Assembly (NCBI GenBank): GCA_937922015.1
Contig: CAKZVB010000263.1
Coordinates: forward strand, 1 to 34,652
Source of the DNA: an uncultured Granulosicoccaceae bacterium
GTDB lineage: Bacteria; Pseudomonadota; Gammaproteobacteria; Granulosicoccales; Granulosicoccaceae
Length of the DNA stretch: 34,652 nucleotides
Reading direction: 5' to 3'
Part shown: piece by piece, positions 26,750 through 34,652 of the stretch
How positions within the stretch are numbered: position 1 is the first letter of the stretch
Layout: the number at the start of each line of letters is the position of its first letter
Program-made: the position numbers and the translations under genes
Notes under the pieces: generated by a model
Seen by the model: the letters and a program-made list of their open reading frames with translations, nothing else
Told to the model about the DNA's origin: nothing
Databases searched by the model: none

Positions 26750-28378
26750 TCAATGCATAATTTCATCTTCGTTGACCACGATCAGTACAGATTCTCCAGA
26801 GTCGTATGAGCTTTCTATCTGTTCGCAAAGTTTGCCTGTGCTGTTTATCTCAACCCCTTTTATGCCGTAGGCGTTGGCGACCGCAACAAAGTCAGGTACC
26901 GTGAATTCAACCCCGACAGTTGACACGCTGGCATTTTCCATAGAAGTTTTTATTTCGCGATATCCGTTGTTACACCAGACAACAATGGCAACGGGTAATC
27001 CGGTATCTTTTAGTGCGCCCAACTCTCCCAGTACAAACTGTAAACCACCATCGCCGATCAGACAGACTACCGGTTTGTTGTCTGCCGCAATCGCTGCACC
27101 TGTGGCCGCCGGCAGCGCATACCCCAGGGTGCCAAAACCAGTGGAAGAATTAAACCATTGCTGTGGTTTAGCCGTGTTGAAGATCATATTGCCACTATAG
27201 ATTAATTGCGTTGAGTCACCGACAAAAATGCAATCCGGAAGTCTGTCGCGAATCTCTTCCAGAAGCTGAATATGGCGTTTCATCTCTGTGGTGAGCTCGG
27301 CGCGGGCGGCGTTCATAATTTGTGTGGTGCGTGCGCCGCCCTGACGATCTACACCGCCGGTCAATTGCTGCTGCAAAGCGCTTGCTGTTGTTTTGCAGTC
27401 CGCCGGAACTCCAATATCTGCCATAAAGTTATTGTTTAACTGGGCGGTATCTATGTCGCAGCGAATAAGTTCAGCCTCGATACGAAAGCCATTATTTTTA
27501 TATTGATCGTAATCAGTCGCTGCCAGTTCAGTACCCATAGCCAGTACGACATCAGATTCCAGTACGGCCTGTCGGACTGACGGCAGAGTACAGGTAGCCG
27601 GTACTGCAAGCTCATGCTGGAAGGGCAGAATACCGCGGGCATTTATCGTCAGATGAACCGGCGCATCAAGAGTGGTTGCCAGTAGTTGTAGTTCATTGCT
27701 TGCATGCCGTGTCCCGCCGCCTGCCAGTATCAGTGGGCGTTTTGATCGATTTAAAACAGCTGCCGCCATTTCCATAACCGCGGGCTGTGCGGCTGGCCCC
27801 ATGAGCTGTGGGTTAATCTGGCGCGTAAGCTTTTCGTCTGCTGCGCTGCCAAGCAGTGACACCGGCAGTTGCAAATGGACAGGCCCGGGCCTGCCACTTG
27901 AAAATTGACCGAATGCTCTTGCCAGTGCCTCCGGTAATTCTTCAGCATCGCTTATGGTGTGACTGAATCGGCTTACTTCACTGCTAAGCGACAGTTGATT
28001 TGGCATTTCGTGCAGCATGCCGCGTGCGTGTGGTGTATTCAGAGTATCGTTAACGCTTGATATCACCAGCATCGGGATAGAATCGGCAAGGGCCTGACCC
28101 ATTGGCGTGGCTATATTGGTGAGACCCGGCCCTGTAATAACAAAACAAACACCGGCTTTACCGCTGACGCGGGCGTAACCGTCAGCCATGAACCCTGCGC
28201 CTTGCTCATGCCGTGGTGTATGGTGTTGAATAGCACTGGCGGCAAGGCCGCGGTACAGTTCAATTGTGTGGACCCCGGGGATCCCGAATACGTGATCAAC
28301 CTGATACTGCTCAAGCAGCTTTATCAGTGCGACACCGACGGTTAATTCGGGCGTTGTGTTTCCGGACTTAGCGGCCAT
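26750..28378 (-). CDS. Thiamine-diphosphate-dependent enzyme of the acetolactate synthase superfamily, AruI-like
   Basis: Three-domain ThDP enzyme. The N-terminal Pyr domain has FGIPGVHTIELYRGL (31-45) and the catalytic glutamate E58 in TPRHEQGAGFMADGYAR. The middle domain follows. The C-terminal PP domain has the ThDP/Mg motif GDGG (442-445) to CNNGYREIK (from 469). The 542 residues and the FGIPGVHTIELYRG opening look most like the 5-guanidino-2-oxopentanoate decarboxylase (AruI) group of arginine transamination, but no arginine genes are near. A CoA-transferase in the cluster makes oxalyl-CoA decarboxylase an obvious thought, yet the sequence does not read like Oxc to me. The family is firm; the substrate is unknown. 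Last gene of a four-gene operon. Confidence 0.8.
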   Translation of the reverse strand: MAAKSGNTTPELTVGVALIKLLEQYQVDHVFGIPGVHTIELYRGLAASAIQHHTPRHEQGAGFMADGYARVSGKAGVCFVITGPGLTNIATPMGQALADSIPMLVISSVNDTLNTPHARGMLHEMPNQLSLSSEVSRFSHTISDAEELPEALARAFGQFSSGRPGPVHLQLPVSLLGSAADEKLTRQINPQLMGPAAQPAVMEMAAAVLNRSKRPLILAGGGTRHASNELQLLATTLDAPVHLTINARGILPFQHELAVPATCTLPSVRQAVLESDVVLAMGTELAATDYDQYKNNGFRIEAELIRCDIDTAQLNNNFMADIGVPADCKTTASALQQQLTGGVDRQGGARTTQIMNAARAELTTEMKRHIQLLEEIRDRLPDCIFVGDSTQLIYSGNMIFNTAKPQQWFNSSTGFGTLGYALPAATGAAIAADNKPVVCLIGDGGLQFVLGELGALKDTGLPVAIVVWCNNGYREIKTSMENASVSTVGVEFTVPDFVAVANAYGIKGVEINSTGKLCEQIESSYDSGESVLIVVNEDEIMH

Positions 28379-28408
28379 AGTGATCTCGTGCTTGTTAAAG
28401 GCAGGTTG

Positions 28409-28843
28409 TTATGCAGATATATCATGTACCGCATCTTTACTTAAACTTTGTTTTATCCAATCCGGTACCGGCTCTGCGGTGAGTTTGCCGGTGCTGTCCG
28501 TGCCTCCCCATACCCGTACTTCCTGCCCTGTACACAAAGTGTTGTCGTTGTGGGTGAAGCTGTGACCGACATGAAATGAAGTATTGCCGAATTTGGATAC
28601 ACTACTGGTTAACAGTAACTGATCACCAAGCATGGCTGGTGCGTGAAACTCTGCGCTGCTGGTGACCAGCGGACAGGCCCGAAATTGTGGATCATCGATT
28701 GCCGTTGCAACGTCCAGACCTGCCACTTTCAGCAGGCCGTGAGTACAGTGATCCATCCAGATGTAATAATTTGGATTGAAAATAATTTTGGCGGGATCAC
28801 AATGGGCCCACTCAACTCTGATTCTCAATGTGGTTGTTAGCAT
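28409..28843 (-). CDS. Acyl-CoA thioesterase of the 4-hydroxybenzoyl-CoA thioesterase (hot-dog) family
   Basis: A 144-residue hot-dog-fold thioesterase. The N-terminal pattern VEWAHCDPAKIIFNPNYYIW (10-29) closely follows the 4-HBT active-site signature, with D16 in the place of the catalytic Asp17 of the Pseudomonas enzyme, and the helix after it begins MDHCTHGLL. It likely hydrolyses an aromatic or short acyl-CoA. It lies 17 bases after the GST gene and 30 before the ThDP enzyme gene, all on one strand. With a CoA-transferase at the head of the cluster it may release the product acid. There is no strong SD. Confidence 0.85.
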   Translation of the reverse strand: MLTTTLRIRVEWAHCDPAKIIFNPNYYIWMDHCTHGLLKVAGLDVATAIDDPQFRACPLVTSSAEFHAPAMLGDQLLLTSSVSKFGNTSFHVGHSFTHNDNTLCTGQEVRVWGGTDSTGKLTAEPVPDWIKQSLSKDAVHDISA

Positions 28844-28860
28844 GGAAAAGTCACTGGTTG

Positions 28861-29553
28861 TTAGCGGCGGGTTTTGAAATGATCGGCGCTTTGATTAAAC
28901 AGGGTTTTATTGTTTTGTGCGTTATGCCGGCCGCGATTCTGTTGATCTTTTAACAGATCAACACCTCGACGTACGGCAGGTCTCTCTTTTATTTTTCCGC
29001 GCCAGGCACTGACATTGGGAAATTCTTCAAGTGACGATGTCAATGGTCTGGCGATGAGTACCCAGGGAAACGCAATGATGTCTGCAATGCTGTACTGCTC
29101 GCCCAGAATATATTCTCTGTCGCTGAGTTGTCGTTCAAGCACAGCCAGATTTCGTTGGTACTCGCCAAGATAACGATTGCGGGAATAGTCCTGACCTTCA
29201 GGAGCGTAGTTAACAAAGTGACTTAGCTGTCCACCCATCGGGCCCTGGTTGCCGGTTTGCCAGAACAGCCATTGCAGGGCGTCGACTCTGCCTTTGTCGT
29301 CGGACGGCATGAGTCGTCCTGTCTTGTTGGCCAGATAGTAGAGAATAGCACCTGACTCGAATACACTGGTTTGCGCTTCGCGATCTACAATCGCTGGCAT
29401 TTTGGCGTTGGGGCTGATCGCCAGAAATTCCGCTTTGAATTGATCACCTGCGCCGATCTCCACCGGGATAGTTTGATAGGCAAGGTCCAATTCTTCCAGC
29501 ATGATTGAAACTTTCCATCCATTGGGGGTTGGCCAGTAATAGAAGTCAATCAT
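28861..29553 (-). CDS. Glutathione S-transferase, Ure2p/YfcG-like
   Basis: A 230-residue GST. The N-terminal thioredoxin-like domain begins MIDFYYWPTPNGWKVSIMLE, the Nu/Ure2-like opening, and has the glutathione-binding cis-Pro and ES motif in NAKMPAIVD...VFESGAILYYLA. The C-terminal helical domain has YILGEQYSIADIIAFPWV. The role may be disulfide reductase or conjugation activity; the substrate is unknown. Its ATG overlaps the CoA-transferase stop (ATGA), showing tight coupling. A basic, polar tail after residue 205 is likely disordered. Confidence 0.9.
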   Translation of the reverse strand: MIDFYYWPTPNGWKVSIMLEELDLAYQTIPVEIGAGDQFKAEFLAISPNAKMPAIVDREAQTSVFESGAILYYLANKTGRLMPSDDKGRVDALQWLFWQTGNQGPMGGQLSHFVNYAPEGQDYSRNRYLGEYQRNLAVLERQLSDREYILGEQYSIADIIAFPWVLIARPLTSSLEEFPNVSAWRGKIKERPAVRRGVDLLKDQQNRGRHNAQNNKTLFNQSADHFKTRR

Positions 29554-30752
29554 GTGTTATTTCCCTGCTTTGAGATTGCGGCACCACTGGACAACAACGA
29601 GCTTACTTGTTCCCTGCTAAAACCCGCCTCGATCAGCACTTCGGTGGTGTGCTGACCATGCGCTGGTGCAGGCCTGGGCGGTTCAATGGTATTGAATGAA
29701 AACTGTGCGGGCTGGCGTGCCTGTCGCAGTTGACCCGCCGCGGGATGATCGCAGTTAAGCAGAGTCCGGTTTGACTCAATTTGGCCATGTCTTATCATTT
29801 CACCTCGGGTCAGCACCGGTGCGCACGGTACGTCTTGTGCCTCCAGTCTCTGGATTATGTCTGCGCTGTTGAATACCAGCACGGCCTCCTGGGTCAGCCG
29901 TGTTCTGGCGTCTTTGTTTTCCTCTCGCAAGGCAGCGGTGACAAATCTTTTATCTTCCAGAAAATCCGGTCTTGCAACGGCTTTTGATAACCCTCTCCAG
30001 TCTTTATCAGCGACGACGGCAACACTAATGTAGCCGTCTTTTGTCTCGTAGACTAAATCGATGTAAGACTGCGCGGTTTCTTGCTGAAGTTCGTCTCCGA
30101 TGAAGGTGTGACCGCCCATGTCAGAGCTCCACAGAAAGAACACGACAGTATCAAGCATGGAGATGTTGATGTGTTGTCCGGTCCCTGTTTTTAGTTTGGC
30201 AAACAGCGCTGCAGTGATTGCCTGAGATGTCTGAATTGCGGTGAGCTTGTCCGGCACAATGGTGCGCACAAGCCTTGGCCGTTGCTCGTCAGAGCCGCCC
30301 TGTACTGTTGTCAGCCCGGATACTGCCTGAATCAAAGGATCGAATACCGGTTTTTGTGCGTATGGCCCGGTAGCGCCGAAGCCACTGATTGATACGGTGA
30401 TCAACTCCTTATTGACTGATCTTAAAACTTCTTCACCCAGGCCGATTCTGGCGGCCACACCAGGTCTGAAGTTTTGAATAAAAACATCGGCGTTCTCGAC
30501 CAGTTTGAGCAAGACCTCAGTGCCCTGTTGATTTTTGAGATCCAGCGCGACGGATCGTTTGTTGCGGTTGTTGTTTAAAAAGGACGCCGAATAGCCGCCG
30601 CGACGCGTGGCAACCTTTCTGGAGTGATCGCCCTGTGGTGATTCTATCTTGATCACATCCGCGCCCTGATCGGCGAGCATCATGGTGCAAAGCGGACCAG
30701 AGATCATTGTTGTCAGGTCGATTATCCTGACGCCGTCGAGTGGGCCTGCCAT
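29550..30752 (-). CDS. CaiB/BaiF family (class III) CoA-transferase
   Basis: A 400-residue class III CoA-transferase that moves CoA between carboxylic acids. Family marks: PLDGVRIIDLTTMISGPLCT (N terminus), LADQGADVIKIESPQGD, the NNNRNKRSVALDL segment and the catalytic aspartate D168 in IVPDKLTA, corresponding to D169 of formyl-CoA transferase; also ISGFGATGPYA. A strong AGGGGA SD precedes the ATG. It is the first gene of the operon with GST, thioesterase and ThDP enzyme, and is divergent from tdk. Formyl-, succinyl- or mesaconyl-type donors cannot be told apart by eye. Confidence 0.9.
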   Translation of the reverse strand: MAGPLDGVRIIDLTTMISGPLCTMMLADQGADVIKIESPQGDHSRKVATRRGGYSASFLNNNRNKRSVALDLKNQQGTEVLLKLVENADVFIQNFRPGVAARIGLGEEVLRSVNKELITVSISGFGATGPYAQKPVFDPLIQAVSGLTTVQGGSDEQRPRLVRTIVPDKLTAIQTSQAITAALFAKLKTGTGQHINISMLDTVVFFLWSSDMGGHTFIGDELQQETAQSYIDLVYETKDGYISVAVVADKDWRGLSKAVARPDFLEDKRFVTAALREENKDARTRLTQEAVLVFNSADIIQRLEAQDVPCAPVLTRGEMIRHGQIESNRTLLNCDHPAAGQLRQARQPAQFSFNTIEPPRPAPAHGQHTTEVLIEAGFSREQVSSLLSSGAAISKQGNNT

Positions 30753-30914
30753 TTTGTCCCCTGAAATACGGATATTCTATCTGTTTTGCCAATCCACTGC
30801 TGTCTGGTGGTGATGGCCGCGTCCGATACGGTTGACACTGATTGCATCCATCTTTTCTTGCGACTGTGCGACGTCAACGGTAGTCTTCCGGCAAACAACA
30901 TTTTCAGTGGCACA

Positions 30915-31496
30915 ATGGCAAAGCTATATTTCTATTATTCATCAATGAATGCGGGTAAATCGACTTCCCTGTTGCAATCGAGTTACAACTATCGTGAACG
31001 TGGTATGCACACAATGGTGCTGGCACCGGCTATTGATGATCGTTATGGCAATGGCATTGTGGCTTCCCGAATCGGTTTACAGACCGAGGCGACAATTTTT
31101 AATGCTAAAGATGATCTATACCAGTTAATCGATTCTGAACACAGTGTAAATAAATTAAGTTGTGTGCTGATAGATGAAGCACAATTTCTTAATCGTGATC
31201 AGGTGTTTCAGCTCAGTGAAGTCTGCGATCAACTTGATATCCCGGTGCTGGCTTATGGTATCCGCACTGATTTCCAGGGTGAGCCATTTGAGGGCAGCAA
31301 GTATTTGTTGGCGTGGGCTGATAACCTGAAAGAACTAAAGGCAATCTGTCACTGCGGACGCAAGGCAATCATGGTAGTGCGTCGCGATGCCGAGGGCAAT
31401 GCGGTTACCGAAGGTGCACAGATCGAAATTGGTGGCAATGATCGATATGAGTCAACCTGCCGGGTGCATTTTAAACAGGCCTATTATGGCAGCTAG
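30915..31496 (+). CDS. tdk: Thymidine kinase (type II)
   Basis: ATP-dependent phosphorylation of thymidine in nucleotide salvage. I start at ATG 30915 (193 residues, [17 protein letters not shown]), which is the family N terminus; an in-frame ATG at 30786 would add 43 residues that match nothing known and overlap the caiB promoter region. The P-loop SSMNAGKST is at 9-17 and DEAQF at 87-91. The probable zinc ligands are C145, C147, C182 and H185 in CHCGRKA and CRVH, the lasso-domain site of enterobacterial-type TK. It is monocistronic and divergent from the CoA-transferase cluster. Confidence 0.95.
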   Translation: MAKLYFYYSSMNAGKSTSLLQSSYNYRERGMHTMVLAPAIDDRYGNGIVASRIGLQTEATIFNAKDDLYQLIDSEHSVNKLSCVLIDEAQFLNRDQVFQLSEVCDQLDIPVLAYGIRTDFQGEPFEGSKYLLAWADNLKELKAICHCGRKAIMVVRRDAEGNAVTEGAQIEIGGNDRYESTCRVHFKQAYYGS

Positions 31497-31537
31497 CGGG
31501 CTGGCTGACTGATTTCCAGGGTTGGGGGTTGCAGCAA

Positions 31538-32482
31538 CTAAGTTGCGGTTTGCTGAACGGTTTGTTCCCGCCAATACACATAGATTCCGGAACCGACAAT
31601 AATCGTTATTCCCAGCCAGGTACTCTTGGACGGGATATCTGAGAAAAAGTACCAACCGAATATCACCGCACCGATAATTTCAAAATATTGAAAGGGGGCC
31701 AGTGTGCCGGCATCAAGTATTCTGAATGCATGTACAACGAGTAAATGCCCTACGCAACCGATTGCACCCAGTGTTGCCATAAAGCCCCATTGCACCTGAT
31801 CGGGCCAGATCGGGTTTAGGAAGCTTACCTGCCAGATACTGCCTGCGAGTAGTGCTATTGACAGTGTTGTTACCGCTGACAGGCCTGTATAAAACTGGAT
31901 AAGAACGGGGTCGATTTGCTGCGCCAGTTTGCGAGTAAGGATCAGGTAGAAGGCGAAAAAACTGGCCGCACACAGCGGTAAAACTGAATACAGCCCGAAT
32001 ACATTGCCACCGGGCTTAATAATAATCAATGCACCGATAAACCCTGTTACCACCGCCGAGAGTCTGCGCCAGCCTATCGTTTCACCCAGAAATATCGGTG
32101 AAAGCAGCGTGAGTATCAATGGCTCAACAAAAAAGATAGCAATCGCATCGGCGAGTGGCAGGCGTTTTAGAGAGAGGAAGAAACAAAGTGTGGCGGCGGC
32201 AATCAAAAAACCTCGCAGCGCATGCAGATGCCATTGACTAAGTGATGTGACAGATCTGAGTCGCCATGCAAATGGCGCCAGCAGCAGCGCCTGAAAGAAA
32301 AATCGGCTCCACGCCACCTGGCCCGGTGCCATGGAATTGCCCAGATGCTTGGCGATAACATCCATTAGCGGCAATAGCATCATGGCGATTATCATTACCG
32401 TGATGGCAGTTGCCAGGCCTTCTTTTTGGCTTAAGTTTTTAATAAGAATATCTGCGATGCACGTGGCAGAGACGAGCGACAA
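31538..32482 (-). CDS. EamA/DMT-family inner-membrane transporter, TTG start
   Basis: A 314-residue membrane protein with about ten hydrophobic helices arranged as two EamA repeats: the first covers roughly residues 25-155 (AWSRFFFQALLLAPFAWRL, PLADAIAIFFVEPLILTLLS), the second 165-305 (PFQYFEIIGAVIFGWYFFSD). This layout is typical of drug/metabolite exporters; the substrate is unknown. The start is probably TTG at 32482: a GAGGG SD lies six bases upstream, and the next in-frame ATG is 29 codons in, at the first helix. It follows the aldehyde oxidoreductase gene by 53 bases on the same strand and may be co-transcribed with it. Confidence 0.87.
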   Translation of the reverse strand: MSLVSATCIADILIKNLSQKEGLATAITVMIIAMMLLPLMDVIAKHLGNSMAPGQVAWSRFFFQALLLAPFAWRLRSVTSLSQWHLHALRGFLIAAATLCFFLSLKRLPLADAIAIFFVEPLILTLLSPIFLGETIGWRRLSAVVTGFIGALIIIKPGGNVFGLYSVLPLCAASFFAFYLILTRKLAQQIDPVLIQFYTGLSAVTTLSIALLAGSIWQVSFLNPIWPDQVQWGFMATLGAIGCVGHLLVVHAFRILDAGTLAPFQYFEIIGAVIFGWYFFSDIPSKSTWLGITIIVGSGIYVYWREQTVQQTAT

Positions 32483-32509
32483 GTCTGACCCTCAGGCCAA
32501 AGGCCAGAC
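32483..32509 (-). promoter_or_regulatory. Hairpin around the Shine-Dalgarno of the EamA transporter gene
   Basis: On the plus strand GTCTG (32483-32487) and CAGAC (32505-32509) are complementary, and GGCC (32495-32498) / GGCC (32502-32505) forms a competing small stem with an AAA loop. In the minus-strand mRNA the GAGGG SD lies between these arms, directly before the TTG start. Either structure would change access to the SD. Confidence 0.35.
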
Positions 32510-32535
32510 AAAAGTGACTGGTTGACGGATAAACG

Positions 32536-34266
32536 CTACAGAACCTGAGTATTTTTCTTCCACCAGTCATCGGCCGAACGTTTTACCTCTGCACCATGAA
32601 ATCGGGCCAGTTTGTTGGTCGGTGACAATGCTTCTGAATAGAAAAATTCCGGCAGATCATCGTCTTCGTCATCAAAACCGGCAAGCTTGTTAAACTCGTT
32701 TTCAAGTCTCAGGGTGTCAACCCCCAGAGTAGTGTAGAAATCCGGCGTAAGTGATGTACCGTGTGCGTCGTTAAGCGCATTGACCATGAAGTCGATTTTC
32801 TCATTGGTTACTGAACGTCCGAAAATGCAAAGCCCGAGTGAGTCGCTGGAAGCGCAAAGCACTTGTGTGTCCAGGCTTGCATGCACCAGTTCTTCAATAT
32901 CTTTGCCTTCGCTTTCATAGGCTGGCAGATTGCCGGCTGTGTGGTCTGCACCCTGTGCCGTCATCATCATGGTCAGGCCGGTGACTTCTATTACACGCGG
33001 GTCGTAGGCGCTGATGGTTTGCTTCTTTATCACCGGCACGCGTTTCATGCCGTAGTGCTCACCCACTCTGGCTGCACCCTGAGCGACTAGCTTGCCGTGT
33101 TCTGTGCCGCGGCGAAGATCCTGATCGATTATCTTCTCCATAAAAGACACGTCTCCGAACCGGGCGTCGCCGGCGTCCATTAGTACCCCTAGTGTACCGC
33201 CCAGTTCGATCGTATCTACACCCAGATCATTGGCCAGCCAGTTGATGTTGGCAAGATCATCCGGTTCGGTGATGCCACAGTTAGTACCCAGTAAACCGAT
33301 GGTTTCGTACTCGATAGGAGAAACCACCTCGTTACCGTCGGCATCTGCGTAGACGTTGCTGCATTGAATCAGGCAGCCCGGCATGCAGGCGTGGGTGGTT
33401 TCGCCGCCGCGCTCTATATTCTGTTCTCGTAAATAGTCGCCACTTAACTTGAACGTCTCTGTGCTGATATCGGCGGCCCGGCCGCTGGTGAAATTGCGCA
33501 CCGGTATACCGCCCAGTTTATTGATGACATCTGACATCATGGCGGTGCCGGTTTTGGCGAAGTTGTCGATGGCGGGCTCTGCCTTGAGCATCTTGTTGTA
33601 TTCGCGAACGGCACCCATGAGTTTCTTGCGCTCGTGGAATTGCGGCATTTTATGCAGATCAACGATTACCGCCTTGACCTTTTTATTTCCCATGACAGCA
33701 CCAACGCCGCCACGGGCGCTCAGGCGTGATGGACGTAAGTCCACATCACTAAAGGCGATACCCGCAAGCAGGCCTTCGTATTCGCCAACGGGCCCGCACA
33801 GGCCGATACTGCATTTTTTGCCGTATTTTTCGTGCAGCTTTGCAGCGGTTTCAAAATTTCCCATGCCCATGTAAGGTTCGGCTGATTCGAACGTGATGTC
33901 ACCCGCTTTAGTAAAGTGAATGATCACCCATTCATCGGAGACGTTGTTGAGGGTAAAGCCTGCCAGTTCAAGCTGTCCCAGAGCAAAGCCAAATGTACCG
34001 CCGGAATTTGATTCCTTTATGCCGCCGGTTAAAGGGCTTTTACAGCCGACACTGGTGCGGTTAGCGTTCGAGAAATTACTACCGGCAAACGGGCCGGCTG
34101 AGAATATAAGCGGGTTGTCTGCAGATAACGGGTCGACAGTGGCGACGCCGAGATTAACCAGAGTTTTTGCTATCAGGTGACGACCGGCGCTGATGATTTC
34201 TTCGCCGTGTAATTCTTGTTTCCGGACTGACCGATCGCTGAGATCGATATGACAGTAGGTACGCAT
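32536..34266 (-). CDS. Tungsten-type aldehyde:ferredoxin oxidoreductase family protein
   Basis: A 576-residue AOR-family enzyme, expected to oxidise an aldehyde (or reduce an acid) using a bis-pterin tungsten cofactor and one 4Fe-4S cluster. Cluster cysteines appear as C294, C298, C302 (ACMPGCLIQCSN) and C480 (LGLCIFG); the first pair is spaced CX3C, not the CX2C of Pyrococcus AOR. Pterin-site motifs are the N-terminal GCKSPLTGG (74-82), ARGGVGAVMGNKKVKA (184-199) and GADHTAGN (439-446). No small ferredoxin subunit or cofactor-synthesis gene is adjacent. The SD is GGAGA and a promoter lies just upstream. The aldehyde substrate is unknown. Confidence 0.9.
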   Translation of the reverse strand: MRTYCHIDLSDRSVRKQELHGEEIISAGRHLIAKTLVNLGVATVDPLSADNPLIFSAGPFAGSNFSNANRTSVGCKSPLTGGIKESNSGGTFGFALGQLELAGFTLNNVSDEWVIIHFTKAGDITFESAEPYMGMGNFETAAKLHEKYGKKCSIGLCGPVGEYEGLLAGIAFSDVDLRPSRLSARGGVGAVMGNKKVKAVIVDLHKMPQFHERKKLMGAVREYNKMLKAEPAIDNFAKTGTAMMSDVINKLGGIPVRNFTSGRAADISTETFKLSGDYLREQNIERGGETTHACMPGCLIQCSNVYADADGNEVVSPIEYETIGLLGTNCGITEPDDLANINWLANDLGVDTIELGGTLGVLMDAGDARFGDVSFMEKIIDQDLRRGTEHGKLVAQGAARVGEHYGMKRVPVIKKQTISAYDPRVIEVTGLTMMMTAQGADHTAGNLPAYESEGKDIEELVHASLDTQVLCASSDSLGLCIFGRSVTNEKIDFMVNALNDAHGTSLTPDFYTTLGVDTLRLENEFNKLAGFDDEDDDLPEFFYSEALSPTNKLARFHGAEVKRSADDWWKKNTQVL

Positions 34267-34330
34267 TATGAGTCTCCGTCGTGCATGAGGCGTGCTGTTG
34301 GCGGTAATTGCCGACTTTTACGAGAAAATC

Positions 34331-34358
34331 AGTATACGTCAATCGGACTGGTTGCCAA
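34331..34358 (-). promoter_or_regulatory. Predicted sigma70-type promoter of the aldehyde oxidoreductase gene
   Basis: On the minus strand -35 TTGGCA (34353-34358) and -10 TATACT (34331-34336) are separated by 16 bases. The start would be near 34324, giving a leader of about 58 bases before the ATG at 34266. Confidence 0.6.
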
Positions 34359-34418
34359 TGGGGTTTGGGGCAGGGAATCTGGCCGCATTCTAATAGTTAA
34401 GAATCCAGCTTGTGCAGA

Positions 34419-34439
34419 TGGTGCCTGAACAAGGCACCA
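34419..34439 (-). terminator. Hairpin downstream of the barrel-protein gene, possible weak terminator
   Basis: TGGTGCC (34419-34425) and GGCACCA (34433-34439) form a perfect 7-bp stem with a 7-base loop, seven bases past the stop of the minus-strand gene at the window edge. On that strand no clear U-run follows, so termination strength is doubtful. Confidence 0.4.
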
Positions 34440-34445
34440 ATGGGA

Positions 34446-34652
34446 TTATCGCCAGTAAAATCGAACACCCAGTGAAATGGCTGAGCCATCGCCGAAGTCG
34501 GCTCCCAGACTACCTGAAAACCCCGGTGATACTTCATAGAGAGCAGCCAGTTTCAGTATGATGTCAGTATCGAATGTTGTATTTAGCTCAACGCTGCCGT
34601 TTATCTCCATAGCATCGTTAAGCGCATATCGACCACCACCGGAAACAAAGAT
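34446..34652 (-). CDS. C-terminal end of a probable outer-membrane beta-barrel protein (cut by the window edge)
   Basis: The minus-strand frame is open from the window edge to a TAA at 34446-34448 and encodes 68 residues. The sequence alternates polar and hydrophobic residues in strand-like blocks with short turns (GRYALNDAMEINGSVELN, then DTDIILKLAALYEV, then GSAISLGVRFYWR). It ends with an amphipathic strand with aromatic residues near the C terminus, as outer-membrane barrels do for BAM recognition. The N terminus is outside the window, so the family cannot be named. Confidence 0.6.
   Translation of the reverse strand: MFVSGGGRYALNDAMEINGSVELNTTFDTDIILKLAALYEVSPGFSGSLGADFGDGSAISLGVRFYWR

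Noticed and set aside
26750-28378. ThDP enzyme as oxalyl-CoA decarboxylase paired with the CoA-transferase as Frc
   Set aside because: The N-terminal FGIPGVHTIELYRG and PRHEQGAGFMADGYAR segments read as AruI/acetolactate-synthase-like, and Oxc hallmarks are not apparent to me.
30832-30860. TTGACA at 30832-30837 as tdk promoter
   Set aside because: The hexamer 17 bases downstream is TTCTTG, which is not a usable -10.
30786-30914. 43-residue N-terminal extension of thymidine kinase
   Set aside because: The family begins at the [10 protein letters not shown] methionine; the extension crosses the divergent promoter region and resembles nothing known.
31534-31546. GCAACT-A-AGTTGC palindrome at the end of the EamA gene
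   Set aside because: It overlaps the stop codon, has no U-tract on either strand, and is short enough to be chance.

Overview
The window looks like chromosomal DNA of a gammaproteobacterium of medium GC, probably free-living and possibly marine. The class call rests on the order mnmG-rsmG-parA-parB-atpIBEFHAGDC-glmU-glmS, the usual origin-proximal arrangement in Gammaproteobacteria, and on proteins that read as ordinary gammaproteobacterial versions. I cannot name a genus from sequence alone.

Region 1 (1-15630, all + strand) is core housekeeping: the 3' part of mnmG, rsmG, parA/Soj, parB/Spo0J, the full nine-gene F-type ATP synthase operon behind a good sigma70-type promoter and closed by a hairpin terminator, then glmU and glmS for UDP-GlcNAc synthesis. 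A 421-base gap and queC (7-deazaguanine synthesis) follow. Two RNA-level signals in the atp operon fit subunit stoichiometry: a U-rich, strong-SD leader for atpE and an SD-sequestering hairpin before the GTG start of atpF.

Region 2 (16735-24154, - strand) is the most interesting part: a tight six-gene operon read allantoate amidohydrolase -> carbamate kinase -> PucG-type ureidoglycine:glyoxylate aminotransferase -> AllG -> AllF -> AllH. Taken together these predict allantoate -> ureidoglycine -> oxalurate -> oxamate + carbamoyl phosphate -> ATP + NH3 + CO2. In Escherichia coli oxalurate is reached through AllE and the NAD-dependent AllD; here a transaminase appears to replace both. AllF and AllH are in the same reading frame, separated by one TAA codon.

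Region 3 (24402-26707) has a small cupin whose ribosome-binding site lies in a nested inverted repeat, an orphan iron-type periplasmic binding protein with a Fur-box-like palindrome inside its promoter spacer, and a divergent HAD phosphatase. Region 4 (26750-30752, - strand) is a four-gene cluster: CaiB-type CoA-transferase, GST, 4HBT-type thioesterase and an AruI-like ThDP enzyme. Its substrate is unknown. Region 5 has thymidine kinase (+), an EamA-type exporter and a tungsten-type aldehyde:ferredoxin oxidoreductase (-), and at the right edge the C-terminal 68 residues of what looks like an outer-membrane beta-barrel protein. I saw no rRNA, tRNA, CRISPR array, insertion sequence or prophage.
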